Part shown: positions 8,219 to 17,690 of the stretch, in pieces
Numbering within the stretch: position 1 is the first letter of the stretch
How the letters are laid out: each line of letters begins with the position of its first letter
DNA from: Candidatus Neomicrothrix sp. UBA2131
Lineage (GTDB): Bacteria > Actinomycetota > Acidimicrobiia > Acidimicrobiales > MedAcidi-G1
DNA length: 44,460 nt
Direction: 5' to 3'
Assembly (NCBI GenBank): GCA_002329075.1
Contig: DCXR01000045.1
Span: 1-44,460 of the forward strand
Program-made: the position numbers and the translations under genes
Notes under the pieces: model-generated
Database searches by the model: none
What the model was told of the DNA's origin: nothing
What the model saw: only the letters and a program-made list of their open reading frames with translations

Positions 8219-10975
8219 ATGATCAACCTTGTGATCGACGGCTTCACCCACCAACTCCCCGACGGCGACCCGGAGGAGACCAAGGAATGGATGGACTCGT
8301 TCGATTCCCTCGTCGACCGATCCGGCCGCAGCCGGGCCCGCTTCATGCTGGCCAAGCTCATGGAACGGGCCGGGGAACTCAACGTCGGCAACGCACCGCC
8401 CACCTGGACCCCGTACGTCAACACGATCGCCACCGAGGACCAGCCCTGGTTCCCTGGTGACGAGTTCATAGAGCGGCGCATCCGGGCGTTCATCCGCTGG
8501 AATGCCGCAGCCATGGTCATCAACGCCAACAAGACCGCCGACGGGATCGGCGGGCACCTCTCCACGTTCGCCTCATCGGCTTCGCTCTACGAGGTCGGCT
8601 TCAACTGGTTCTTCCGCGGCAAGGACGATGGCCAGCCCGGTGACCACATCTACTACCAGGGCCATGCCGCCCCCGGCGTCTACGCCCGGGCGTTCCTCGA
8701 ACGCCGCCTGGACGAGGCGCACCTCGACCGCTTCCGCATGGAGATCGGCGGCGGCGGCCTGTCGAGCTATCCACACCCCCGCCTCATGCCCGACTTCTGG
8801 GAGTTCCCGACCGTGTCGATGGGGCTCGGCCCGCTCAACTCCATCTACCACGCCAGGTTCGACAGGTACCTGCAGAACCGACACATCGACGAGACCGCCG
8901 ACAACCGCATCTTCACCTTCCTCGGCGACGGCGAATGCGACGAACCCGAAACCCTCGGTGCCATCTCCCTGGCCGGACGCTCCGGCCTCGGCAACCTCAT
9001 CTGGATCGTCAACTGCAACCTGCAGCGCCTCGACGGGCCGGTACGTGGCAACAGCCAGATCATCCAGGAACTCGAGGGGGTGTTCCGTGGCGCCGGCTGG
9101 AATGTCATCAAGGTCATCTGGGGCTCCGAGTGGGACGAGTTGATCCACCGGGACGTCGACGGCATCCTGCTCAACAAGTTCAACACCACCGTCGACGGCG
9201 AATACCAGCGCCTTGCCATCGAGTCCGGCGCCTACATCCGCGAAAACTTCTTCGGACCCGACCCGAGGCTCCGGGCCATGGTCGAACACCTCTCCGACGA
9301 ACAACTCGAGGCGATGCCGCGCGGCGGCCACGACTACCAGAAGGTCTACGCCGCCTTCCGGGCCGCCACCGAGGAGAACGAGGCCCCCACGGTCATCCTC
9401 GCCAAGACCATCAAGGGCTGGACCCTCGGCCAGGGCTTCGAGGCCCGCAACGCCACCCACCAGATCAAGAAGATGACCAAGGCCGAGTTGTTGGCCCTGC
9501 GCGAACGGCTCAGCCTCACCGAGGAGATCCCCGAGGAACTCCTCGAGGGTGACCGGGCCCCCTACTTTCGGCCCGCCGAGGACAGCGACGAGTACCAGTA
9601 CATGGTCCAGCGGCGCCGTGCCCTCGGCGGTTCGATCCCGAAGCGTCGCATCCGCAACCGGCGCCCGATCACGTTGCCCGATCCCTCCGTATTCACCGGT
9701 CTGACCAAGGGCTCCGAAGGCCGGGCGGTGTCCACCACCATGGCGATGACCAACCTGCTCCGCGACCTGATGCGCGACGAGGCGTTCGGGCCACGGGTGG
9801 TGCCGATCGTCCCCGACGAGGCCCGGACCTTCGGCATGGACTCCCTGTTCCGGGAGTTCGGCATCTACGCCCCGTTCGGCCAGCTCTACGAGCCCGTCGA
9901 CCACGAACTGCTGCTGTCCTACAGCGAGAGCACCGACGGGCAACTCATCGAGGAGGGCATCACCGAGTGCGGTTCCATGTCGAGCTTCATCGCCGCCGGC
10001 ACCAGCTACGCCAACCTCGGCGTTCCGATGGTTCCGTTCTTCACCTTCTATTCGATGTTCGGCTTCCAGCGGGTGGGCGACTCGATCTGGTCGGCCGCCG
10101 ACTCGCGGGCACGGGGCTTCATGCTGGGCGCCACGGCCGGTCGCACGACCCTGGCCGGCGAGGGGCTCCAGCACCAGGACGGCCACAGCCTCCTGCTGGC
10201 GGCGGCCGTGCCCGCCTGCCAGGCGTTCGACCCCGCCTTCGCCTACGAGTTGGCTGCCGTCATCGACGAGGGACTCCAGCGCATGTACGGAAGCGACGAT
10301 CCGCACGGCAACGAGGATGTCTTCTACTACGTGACGCTCTACAACGAGGCCTACGAGATGCCCGGCCGGCCCGACCACGTCTCCCCTGCGGACATCGTCA
10401 GGGGCCTCTACCAGTGGGCCGACGCCCCCGATCAGCCGGTTGCGGCGACCCTGCTGTTCTCCGGCCCGGCGCAGGTCGCCGTCCGGGAGGCGGCCGACGA
10501 GTTGGCCGAACGTTGGGGGGTCGGCGTCGACCTCTGGAGCGCCACCTCCTACAAGAGGCTGCGCGAGGAGGCCCTCGCCGTCGAACGTCGCAACCGCCTC
10601 CACCCGGACATGCCGCCCGAAGTCCCGCTCGTCACCCGGCTCCTCGCCAGCGGGCAGGGACCTGTCGTGGCCGTCTCCGACTTCGTGAAGTTGGTTCCCG
10701 AACAGGTGACCCGTTGGGTTCCCCGCCCGTACCACACCCTCGGGACCGACGGATTCGGACGCAGCGACACCCGAACCAACCTCCGCCGCTTCTTCGAGGT
10801 CGACACCGGCCACGTCGTGGTCGCCGTACTCCACGCCCTGGCCCAGGAGGGCTTGATCGACCCCTCGGTCGTCACCGAGGCAATCGCCCACCATGGGCTC
10901 GACACCGAGATCGACGACCCCGGACGCCACGACTCGGTGCCTCTCCCCGGTCGGGGCGTGGGCAGCGAGGACTGA
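8219..10975 (+). CDS. aceE: Pyruvate dehydrogenase E1 component, homodimeric type
   Basis: Thiamine-diphosphate-dependent decarboxylation of pyruvate and reductive acetylation of the E2 lipoyl group. The 918-residue length fits the single-chain AceE type (E. coli 887). Family signatures include DGIGGHLSTFASSA, the ThDP/Mg site GDGECDEPETLGA starting at residue 236, and NCNLQRLDGPVRGN. The transketolase pyrimidine domain follows around residues 500-690, and the C-terminal domain contains SATSYKRLREEAL. The frame is open upstream to 8057, but that part runs over the divergent rnhA start and is not protein-like. The ATG at 8219 has an AAGGTG ribosome site a few bases upstream. No E2 or E3 gene is in the window. 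Confidence 0.95.
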   Translation: MINLVIDGFTHQLPDGDPEETKEWMDSFDSLVDRSGRSRARFMLAKLMERAGELNVGNAPPTWTPYVNTIATEDQPWFPGDEFIERRIRAFIRWNAAAMVINANKTADGIGGHLSTFASSASLYEVGFNWFFRGKDDGQPGDHIYYQGHAAPGVYARAFLERRLDEAHLDRFRMEIGGGGLSSYPHPRLMPDFWEFPTVSMGLGPLNSIYHARFDRYLQNRHIDETADNRIFTFLGDGECDEPETLGAISLAGRSGLGNLIWIVNCNLQRLDGPVRGNSQIIQELEGVFRGAGWNVIKVIWGSEWDELIHRDVDGILLNKFNTTVDGEYQRLAIESGAYIRENFFGPDPRLRAMVEHLSDEQLEAMPRGGHDYQKVYAAFRAATEENEAPTVILAKTIKGWTLGQGFEARNATHQIKKMTKAELLALRERLSLTEEIPEELLEGDRAPYFRPAEDSDEYQYMVQRRRALGGSIPKRRIRNRRPITLPDPSVFTGLTKGSEGRAVSTTMAMTNLLRDLMRDEAFGPRVVPIVPDEARTFGMDSLFREFGIYAPFGQLYEPVDHELLLSYSESTDGQLIEEGITECGSMSSFIAAGTSYANLGVPMVPFFTFYSMFGFQRVGDSIWSAADSRARGFMLGATAGRTTLAGEGLQHQDGHSLLLAAAVPACQAFDPAFAYELAAVIDEGLQRMYGSDDPHGNEDVFYYVTLYNEAYEMPGRPDHVSPADIVRGLYQWADAPDQPVAATLLFSGPAQVAVREAADELAERWGVGVDLWSATSYKRLREEALAVERRNRLHPDMPPEVPLVTRLLASGQGPVVAVSDFVKLVPEQVTRWVPRPYHTLGTDGFGRSDTRTNLRRFFEVDTGHVVVAVLHALAQEGLIDPSVVTEAIAHHGLDTEIDDPGRHDSVPLPGRGVGSED

Positions 10976-10986
10976 GCGCAGGTTGT

Positions 10987-10992
10987 TACGGT
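10987..10992 (+). promoter_or_regulatory. Leaderless-type -10 element for the HhH-GPD gene
   Basis: TACGGT lies 6 nt upstream of the GTG start at 10999, matching the TANNNT leaderless pattern seen elsewhere in the window. Confidence 0.35.
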
Positions 10993-10998
10993 CCACCC

Positions 10999-11589
10999 GT
11001 GGCTCCACCTGACACTGCAGGCACCCTTGCCGTCACCGGCGATCCCGACGCCGACCTCCTCGTCAACACCGACCCTCTGGCGCTGCTCATCGGCATGCTG
11101 CTCGACCAGCAGGTCCCCATGGAATGGGCGTTTCGTGGGCCCGAGACCCTGACCCGGCGATTGGGATCTCTCGATCCCTCTGAGATCGCCACCATGGACC
11201 CTGAGCAGTTCGAGGCCGCCTGTCGGGAGAAGCCGGCCATACACCGCTTCCCCGCCTCGATGGCGAAGCGCATCCAGGCGTTGTGCCAGAAGATCGTCGA
11301 CGACCATGGCGGTGACGCCGAGTCCATCTGGTCCGATGGCGCGCCTGCAACCGAAGTGGCCGAGCGCCTCCGCTCGCTGCCCGGCTACGGACCGGAGAAG
11401 ACCAGGATCTTCGTGGCGATCCTCGCCAAGCGCTTCGGCGTGGCGCCGGACGGCTGGGAAGAGGTTGCAGGCCCCTTCGACGATGGCACCCCCCGGTCCG
11501 TGGCCGACATCGACAGTCCCGAAGCCCTGGCCACGGTCAGGGAGTGGAAGAAGGCACAGAAGGCCAGGGGCAAGACCAAGCAGGAGTAG
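10999..11589 (+). CDS. HhH-GPD superfamily protein (TIGR03252-like)
   Basis: The 196-residue product resembles an actinobacterial family of small helix-hairpin-helix proteins related to base-excision glycosylases. It contains LLIGMLLDQQVPMEWAF, the first helices typical of HhH-GPD folds, and LRSLPGYGPEKTRIFVAILAKRFG, a hairpin-like LPGYGPxKA segment around residues 130-155. In true glycosylases a Lys in the hairpin and an Asp about 20 residues later are catalytic. Here the Lys aligns as PEK, and an aspartate lies in VAPDGW. There are no Fe-S cysteines. The GTG start follows aceE by 23 nt. Enzymatic activity is not established for this family to my knowledge. Confidence 0.75.
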   Translation: MAPPDTAGTLAVTGDPDADLLVNTDPLALLIGMLLDQQVPMEWAFRGPETLTRRLGSLDPSEIATMDPEQFEAACREKPAIHRFPASMAKRIQALCQKIVDDHGGDAESIWSDGAPATEVAERLRSLPGYGPEKTRIFVAILAKRFGVAPDGWEEVAGPFDDGTPRSVADIDSPEALATVREWKKAQKARGKTKQE

Positions 11590-11611
11590 CCCCGCCTCGC
11601 CGAAGCGGGGC
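11589..11611. terminator. Bidirectional terminator between convergent genes
   Basis: Arms GCCCCGC (11589-11595) and GCGGGGC (11605-11611) form a 7-bp stem with a 9-nt loop. The hairpin starts in the stop codon of the HhH-GPD gene and ends just before the stop of the GDP-fucose synthase gene on the other strand. Confidence 0.6.
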
Positions 11612-11613
11612 CT

Positions 11614-12564
11614 TCAGAGGCGGACGGTGCCCTCCTCGAGGGCGTTCCGGTACCAGCCGTAGGTGGCGGCGAGTCCTTCTGCGAGTGAAATGCGCGCCGT
11701 CCAGCCCAGTGCCTCCAACTTCGAGACGTCGAGCACCTTGCGGGGCATGCCGTCGGGCTTGGATGTGTCGAACTGGATGCTTGCGGTCGGATGGACGAGG
11801 TCACGGATCGCCTCGGCCAACTCGCGGATGGTGCCGTCGACGCCGGTTCCGACGTTGACGTGTCCGGCATCCGAGTAGTGGTCCATGAGGTGGAGGCAGG
11901 CATCGGCCAGGTCGTCAACGTGCAGGAACTCGCGCCGCGGTGAACCGCTCCCCCACACCTCCACCGTGTCGATTCCGACAAGAGCAGCCTCGTGGAACCG
12001 TCGCATCAGGGCGGGCAGCACGTGGCCGCCCTCGAGGTCGAAGTTGTCGCCAGGGCCGTAGAGGTTGGTGGGCATCGCTGATATGAAGTCGCAGCCGTAC
12101 TGGCGGCGGTAGGTCTCGCAGAGCTTGATCCCGGCGATCTTGGCCAGCGCATAGCCCTCGTTGGTGGGCTCGAGGGGGCCACTCAGCAGGGCGTCCTCGG
12201 TGATGGGCTGTTCGGCGTGGCGCGGGTAGATACAGGAACTCCCCAGGTACAACAACTTCTCGACGCCGACCCGGTGGCTGGCGTGCACCACGGTGCCGTG
12301 GATCATGAGGTTGTCGTAGAGGAACTCGGCAGGCCGGGTGCTGTTGGCAAGGATCCCCCCGACCGTTCCGGCGACGAGGAGCACGTACCGGGGCCGCTCG
12401 GCGTCGAACCAGGCATCGACCGACGACTGGTCACGGAGGTCCAGTTCGTCCCTGCCCACGGTCCGCAGGTCGGTGAAGCCCTCGTCCCCGAGGCGGCGCA
12501 GGATGGCAGAACCAACCAGGCCGCTATGGCCGGCCACGAAGACCGGTGCTGAACGGTCGATCAT
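11614..12564 (-). CDS. fcl: GDP-L-fucose synthase
   Basis: Converts GDP-4-keto-6-deoxy-D-mannose to GDP-L-fucose by epimerisation at C3/C5 and NADPH reduction, feeding cell-surface polysaccharide synthesis. The 316-residue short-chain dehydrogenase shows the dinucleotide motif AGHSGLVGSA (11-20) and a family-typical VGGILANSTRPAEFLYDN stretch. The catalytic Ser is in SSCIYP and the Tyr-x3-Lys in GYALAKIAG. The nucleotide-sugar site GSGSPRREFLHVDDLA is also present. GDP-mannose 4,6-dehydratase, the usual partner, is not in the window. The ATG at 12564 lies 6 nt from a TAGCGT hexamer with no ribosome site between. Confidence 0.93.
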   Translation of the reverse strand: MIDRSAPVFVAGHSGLVGSAILRRLGDEGFTDLRTVGRDELDLRDQSSVDAWFDAERPRYVLLVAGTVGGILANSTRPAEFLYDNLMIHGTVVHASHRVGVEKLLYLGSSCIYPRHAEQPITEDALLSGPLEPTNEGYALAKIAGIKLCETYRRQYGCDFISAMPTNLYGPGDNFDLEGGHVLPALMRRFHEAALVGIDTVEVWGSGSPRREFLHVDDLADACLHLMDHYSDAGHVNVGTGVDGTIRELAEAIRDLVHPTASIQFDTSKPDGMPRKVLDVSKLEALGWTARISLAEGLAATYGWYRNALEEGTVRL

Positions 12565-12570
12565 GGGTCG

Positions 12571-12576
12571 ACGCTA
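12571..12576 (-). promoter_or_regulatory. Leaderless-type -10 element for fcl
   Basis: TAGCGT on the minus strand lies 6 nt upstream of the ATG at 12564. Confidence 0.4.
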
Positions 12577-13029
12577 GCCCCGGTCCTCGACGGGCCCGCC
12601 GATGGCGCCCATCTCCCGCAGGTAGATGCCGAACAGGTCGAGTGCCACCACGACCGCTACCGGGTCGAGCGGCCCGCCCTGTTCCTCCGGCACGTCGAGG
12701 GCCCTGGCGACAACGTGGTCGACAGCGGCGGACTCGTCGATCGGTGTTCCGGTGGCATCGGCGCCACCGAGGTCCTGTCCGTATTCAGAGACCAGGCCCT
12801 GGGCATCGACATACTCGAGCCACCAGGCGAGGACCATCGAAACGTCGTCGAGCGTGAGCCCCGCCGCCGCCTCTTCCGGGAGCCGTTCGGCGATCCAGTC
12901 AACGGCGTCGGGGACCTCGAGCACGGTCGGCACGAGCTGACCCTCGGTTCGACGAACGGCGCCACCCACGGCCAACAGTGAGATTGCAGTGACGAGCAGT
13001 GCACCGACCGCGACGAAAACCCAGATCAT
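12574..13029 (-). CDS. Single-pass membrane protein of unknown function
   Basis: The 151-residue protein has one N-terminal hydrophobic segment (about residues 2-24, MIWVFVAVGALLVTAISLLAVGG) followed by RR. This would anchor a ~125-residue domain that is strongly acidic and alpha-helical. That domain includes a Trp-containing DDVSMVLAWWLEYVDAQG segment and ends in LDLFGIYLREMGAI. I do not recognise a named family. It ends just before fcl in the same direction, with its stop overlapping the fcl promoter hexamer, and its start is 47 nt after acdA-type gene sequence. Topology is predicted by eye. Confidence 0.65.
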   Translation of the reverse strand: MIWVFVAVGALLVTAISLLAVGGAVRRTEGQLVPTVLEVPDAVDWIAERLPEEAAAGLTLDDVSMVLAWWLEYVDAQGLVSEYGQDLGGADATGTPIDESAAVDHVVARALDVPEEQGGPLDPVAVVVALDLFGIYLREMGAIGGPVEDRG

Positions 13030-13076
13030 GGATGGATCATGACAGAGCGGCGCTCAGCCGGCGGGGCGCCCCGAAG

Positions 13077-14192
13077 TCAGATTCCGATGCGCTGGGCGAG
13101 CAACTCCCGGTGGTAGGTCGGGTCGCCGAACAGCAACTCTGAGCTCTTGGCCCGCTTGAAGTAGAGGTGGGCCGGGTGTTCCCAGGTGAAGCCGATGCCG
13201 CCGTGGATCTGGATGTTCTCGGCGGTCGTGTGGAAGTAGGCCTCCGAGCAGTAGGCCTTGGCCAGCGAGGCCACCGACGGCAGTTCGTCGTTGAGTTCGG
13301 CGGCACACCAGCCGGCGTAGTAGGCGGCCGACTTGGCCGACTCGACCTCGAGCAGCATGTCTGCGCACTTGTGCTTGATGGCCTGGAAGCTGCCGATCGG
13401 ACGGCCGAACTGGATGCGGTCCTTGGCGTACTGGACGGCGGTGTCGAGGCACACCTGGGCCCCGCCCACCTGTTCGGCGGCGAGCGCAACGGCCGCCAGG
13501 TCGAGCACCCGTTCGAGCACGCTCCAGCCGGCACCCTCGGTACCGACCAGCGTCGCTGCCACGTTGTCGAACTCGAGGCGGGCCTGCTTGCGGGTGAGGT
13601 CCATGGTGGCCAGCGCCGTACGGGTAAGCCCATCGGCGGCGCCGGCGACCTCGAAAAGGGAGACGCCGCCGGGCGTGCGGGCTGCCACCAGCACGACGTC
13701 GGCGAGGTGTCCGTCGAGGACGTACATCTTGGTGCCGGAAAGGGTCCAGCCGTCGCCGTCAGCGGTTGCCGCCATGGCGATGCCCTCCTCGTCCCAGCGA
13801 CCGCTCTCTTCGGTGAAGGCCAGCGTGGCGATGGTCTCGCCCGAGGCGATGCCGGGCAGCACGCGGGCGGCCGCCTCGTCGTCACCGGCGTGGATGAGCG
13901 CGTTGGCGGCGAGGATGACCGTCGAGAAGAACGGGGCGCACAGCAGCACCCGGCCCATCTCCTCGAGGACCACGATGAGCTCGACGTAGCCGAAGCCCTG
14001 ACCACCATGCTCCTCGGGGATGATCAGGCTCTGGAGGCCGAGCTGCTCGGCCATCATCTGCCAGGTCTCGGGGTCGTATCCCTCGTCGGTCTCCATGAGC
14101 TCGCGGACGATGGTCTCCGACGAGTAGTTCTCGAGGAACTGGCGGACGAACTCCCGCAGTTGTTCCTGTTCCTCGCTGAAGGCGAAGTTCAC
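13077..14192 (-). CDS. Acyl-CoA dehydrogenase family protein
   Basis: The 371-residue flavoprotein has the three-part acyl-CoA dehydrogenase layout: an N-terminal helical domain, a middle beta domain (about 120-220, starting TLAFTEESGRWDE) and a C-terminal helical domain. The latter contains the FAD/substrate signature DRIQFGRPIGSFQAIKHKCADM and IQIHGGIGFTWEHPAHLYFKRAK. The Glu in GFTWEH is where the catalytic base is found in many FadE-type enzymes acting on bulky or steroid-like CoA esters. Substrate is unknown. The GTG start at 14192 has a CGGGAG ribosome site 6 nt upstream. No electron-transfer flavoprotein or beta-oxidation partner is adjacent; an enoyl-CoA hydratase lies at 25.9 kb. Confidence 0.9.
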   Translation of the reverse strand: MNFAFSEEQEQLREFVRQFLENYSSETIVRELMETDEGYDPETWQMMAEQLGLQSLIIPEEHGGQGFGYVELIVVLEEMGRVLLCAPFFSTVILAANALIHAGDDEAAARVLPGIASGETIATLAFTEESGRWDEEGIAMAATADGDGWTLSGTKMYVLDGHLADVVLVAARTPGGVSLFEVAGAADGLTRTALATMDLTRKQARLEFDNVAATLVGTEGAGWSVLERVLDLAAVALAAEQVGGAQVCLDTAVQYAKDRIQFGRPIGSFQAIKHKCADMLLEVESAKSAAYYAGWCAAELNDELPSVASLAKAYCSEAYFHTTAENIQIHGGIGFTWEHPAHLYFKRAKSSELLFGDPTYHRELLAQRIGI

Positions 14193-14367
14193 GTGATGCT
14201 CCCGTCTCGGTGGCGCGCATTGGTTGGACCGAAGATCGAGCCTGGGCCCGTTGCGGCCCCGTTTCTACCAGCCGGTAACCGGTGCCTCCACACCGGGGAT
14301 CGGCGGGCATGGGCCACAACCGGCGCAGAAGTCGATTATCCACCCTTGGATGCGCCATGATGCGAAT

Positions 14368-15060
14368 ATGAGCAACGCCCCCACCCCCGTGCCCACCGGC
14401 GAACAGCATGCCTGCGGGCATGACGACCATGCCGAGAGCGGCGTGGCCGGGACCTCCATGCACTGGTGCGACACCCAGGCCGAGATCCACCGCATCGTGG
14501 TCGGCGACTGGGACAACAACGTGTTCGTGCTGCGCTGCCGTGCCACCGGCGAGGCCGTGCTGATCGACGCCGCCAACGAGCACGACAAGCTCCTGGAACT
14601 GTGCCGAACCCTCGGCGTGCGCACCGTCCTCGAGACCCACGGCCACTGGGACCACATAGGTGCCGTGCCCGCCGTCCGCGAGGCCGGCTACCAGGTCGGG
14701 GTCACGACCGAGGATGCCCACATGCTCGACGCCTACGACTACCTGCTCGAGGACGAGTCGGTGATCGAGGTGGGCCGGCTTCGGCTGCACACCATCAAGA
14801 CCCCCGGGCACACCCCGGGCAGCATCAGCTTCCGCCTCGAGGGCTCGCCGATCGTGTTCGTCGGCGACACGTTGTTCCCTGGAGGAGCCGGCGCCACCCA
14901 CTTCGATGGCGGCGACTTCGACACGCTCATCCAGACCATCGACCGGAAGTTCTTCGCTGCGCTTCCACCTGAGACGATCGTGATGCCGGGCCACGGCTCG
15001 GACACCCTCATCGGCAACGAGTCCCCCCACCTCGACGAGTGGGTTGCCCGCGGCTGGTGA
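14368..15060 (+). CDS. Metallo-beta-lactamase-fold hydrolase
   Basis: The product, about 230 residues, has the full MBL zinc set: H-x-H-x-D-H in ETHGHWDHIGA, the second His in TPGHTPGSISF, the bridging Asp in VFVGDTLFPGG and the last His in VMPGHGSD. This matches glyoxalase II-like hydrolases that act on thioesters or similar small molecules. The N-terminal ~25 residues are His-rich (HACGHDDH), which could bind metal. Start choice is uncertain: ATG 14368 gives MSNAPTP, while ATG 14350 would add six residues; neither has a clear ribosome site. It precedes the suf operon on the same strand but is separated by a palindrome and promoter. Confidence 0.85.
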   Translation: MSNAPTPVPTGEQHACGHDDHAESGVAGTSMHWCDTQAEIHRIVVGDWDNNVFVLRCRATGEAVLIDAANEHDKLLELCRTLGVRTVLETHGHWDHIGAVPAVREAGYQVGVTTEDAHMLDAYDYLLEDESVIEVGRLRLHTIKTPGHTPGSISFRLEGSPIVFVGDTLFPGGAGATHFDGGDFDTLIQTIDRKFFAALPPETIVMPGHGSDTLIGNESPHLDEWVARGW

Positions 15061-15087
15061 GCGTCGCTCCCACCGGCGGGCACGCCT

Positions 15088-15113
15088 ATTACCACTACAG
15101 CCATAGTGCTAAT
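15088..15113. promoter_or_regulatory. Palindromic operator candidate upstream of sufCSU
   Basis: Arms ATTACCACTA (15088-15097) and TAGTGCTAAT (15104-15113) are inverted copies with a single mismatch, separated by 6 nt. The architecture resembles sites bound by Rrf2-family (IscR-like) regulators, about 25 bp with an AT-rich end and a CACT/GACT core. It sits 14 bp upstream of the -10 hexamer of the sufC promoter, overlapping where the -35 would be. This is the expected position for a repressor of Fe-S assembly genes. The identity of the protein is inference. Confidence 0.55.
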
Positions 15114-15126
15114 CCGCCCTGTTCCC

Positions 15127-15132
15127 TAGACT
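15127..15132 (+). promoter_or_regulatory. Leaderless-type -10 element for sufC
   Basis: TAGACT lies 7 nt before the GTG at 15140, so transcription would begin at the start codon. The palindrome at 15088-15113 lies immediately upstream. Confidence 0.5.
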
Positions 15133-15139
15133 CAGGCAT

Positions 15140-15918
<779 letters not shown>

Positions 15919-15922
<4 letters not shown>

Positions 15923-17151
15923 ACCTCGACGTGGCGGCCATCAAGGCCGACTTCCCCCTCCTGGGCCGCGAAGTCCACGGCACCCCGATCGTCTACCTCG
16001 ACTCGGGTGCCACCTCCCAGAAGCCCCGTGCGGTGCTCGACGCCATGGACACCTACTACGAGACCATCAACGCCAACGTCCACCGTGGCGCCTACCACAT
16101 CGCCGAGCTCTCCACGACGGCCTCGGAAGACGCTCGACGTTCGGTTGCCCGCTTCATCGGCGCCACCGACGAGCACGAGGTCGTGTTCACGAAGAACGCC
16201 ACCGAGGCCATCAACCTGGTGGCCCACTCGTGGGGACGCACCAACCTCGTCGAGGGCGACGTCGTGCTCCTGAGCCTCCTCGAGCACCACGCCAACATCG
16301 TTCCCTGGCACCAGTTGGCCGAGGAGCGGGGCACCGAGGTGCGCTGGATTCCGCTGACCGACGACGGCTGCCTCGACCTCAGCGACCTCGACCAACTCCT
16401 CGAGGGCGTGAGGCTGGTCGCCGTGACCGCAGTCTCGAACGTCACGGGCGCCATCCCGCCGGTCCGCCAACTGGCCGATGCCGCCCATGCGGTCGGCGCC
16501 CTCTGCCTCGTCGACGCCAGCCAGCACGTCCCCCACCTGGCGACCGACGTGGCCGAACTGGGCTGCGACTTCCTGGCATTCACCGGCCACAAGATGTGTG
16601 GCCCGACCGGCATCGGCGTGCTCTGGGGGCGCCGAGAGCTACTCGAAGCCATGCCGCCGTTCCTCGGTGGCGGCGAGATGATCCTCGACGTCCGCCAGGA
16701 CGGGTTCACCCCCAACGAGGTGCCGTGGCGCTTCGAGGCCGGCACGCCGCCGATCACCGAGATGATCGGCATCGGTGCCGCCGTCGACTACCTCGAGGGC
16801 CTGGGCATGGATGCCATCAGGAAGCACGAGGTGTCGCTCACCGACTATGCGCTGCGCACCCTCGGCGACCGCTTCGGTGACGACCTCCTCATCCACGGGC
16901 CGACCGACACCGCCCACCGCGGCGGCATCCTCTCGATGTGCCTGCGCGACATCCACGCCCACGACCTCAGCCAGGTCCTCGACCAGCACGGGGTCTGCGT
17001 CCGGGCCGGCCACCACTGCGCCAAGCCCCTCATGCGGGAGTTGGGTGTCACCTCCACCTCACGTGCCTCGCTCTACCTCTACAACGACGAATCCGACATC
17101 GACGCCCTCGCCGACGCCCTCGCCGACGCCGCCCAGTTCTTCGACTTCTAG
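15919..17151 (+). CDS. sufS: Cysteine desulfurase SufS
   Basis: PLP enzyme that removes sulfur from L-cysteine as an enzyme persulfide for Fe-S cluster assembly. The 410-residue length and motifs fit group II (SufS/CsdB). The Schiff-base Lys is K225 in FTGHKMCGPTG, and the persulfide-forming C367 is in the short loop RAGHHCAKPLM. The class V fold begins with YLDSGATSQKP and has NANVHRGAYH near residue 52. It sits between sufC (4-nt overlap) and sufU (68 nt downstream), the usual actinobacterial and Firmicute grouping in which SufU accepts the sulfur. Confidence 0.96.
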
Positions 17152-17219
17152 AAGCTCGACCGCCCATAGCCTGCTCAACGTTCACCATCATCTATCCCAG
17201 GACACCAGGACCCCTACCC

Positions 17220-17690
17220 ATGCCAGGACTCGAAGACCTCTACAGGGAGGTCATCCTCGACCACTACCGGAACCCCCGCAACCGCGGCGAACTGGAGACC
17301 CCGCCGGCCCTGGCGGCAGAGGGCTTCAACCCCCTGTGCGGTGACGAGGTCAAGGTCTACGTCCTGTTGGAAGGCGACAGGATCACCGATGTCCGAATCG
17401 GCGGCCAGGGTTGCTCCATCAGCCAGTCGTCCGCCTCGATGATGACGACGGCCGTCATCGGCCGGACCGTCGACGAGGCCCGCGACACGCTCCGCTCGTT
17501 CAAGCAGATGATGTCGATCCACGAACACGGACTCGAAGGGGAGGATGCGCCCCCAGACGAACAGACCGGAACTTCAGGACTCGGCGACCTCGAGGCGCTG
17601 AGGGGCGTCGTGAAGTTCCCGGTCCGCATCAAGTGCGCCACCCTCGGCTGGAACACCTTCGACCAGGCGCTCGGCGAGGCGCTGTCCTAG
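17220..17690 (+). CDS. sufU: Zinc-dependent sulfurtransferase SufU
   Basis: Accepts persulfide sulfur from SufS and passes it to the SufBCD scaffold. The 156-residue IscU-like protein has the three cysteines C40 (NPLCGDEV), C65 (GQGCSIS) and C139 (RIKCATLGW) plus D42, the zinc ligand set of SufU. It also has the insertion between the second and third cysteine that separates SufU from IscU, here acidic and Pro-rich around residues 103-122. The ATG at 17220 is chosen because the fold begins directly with LEDLYREVILDHYRNPRN. Its TAG stop overlaps the TAG of the convergent pterin dehydratase gene in a shared CTAG. Confidence 0.95.
   Translation: MPGLEDLYREVILDHYRNPRNRGELETPPALAAEGFNPLCGDEVKVYVLLEGDRITDVRIGGQGCSISQSSASMMTTAVIGRTVDEARDTLRSFKQMMSIHEHGLEGEDAPPDEQTGTSGLGDLEALRGVVKFPVRIKCATLGWNTFDQALGEALS

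Noticed and set aside
8573..11008. Long minus-strand frame over aceE
   Set aside because: Same GC-driven shadow effect; the protein has no recognisable motif, whereas AceE signatures are on the plus strand.
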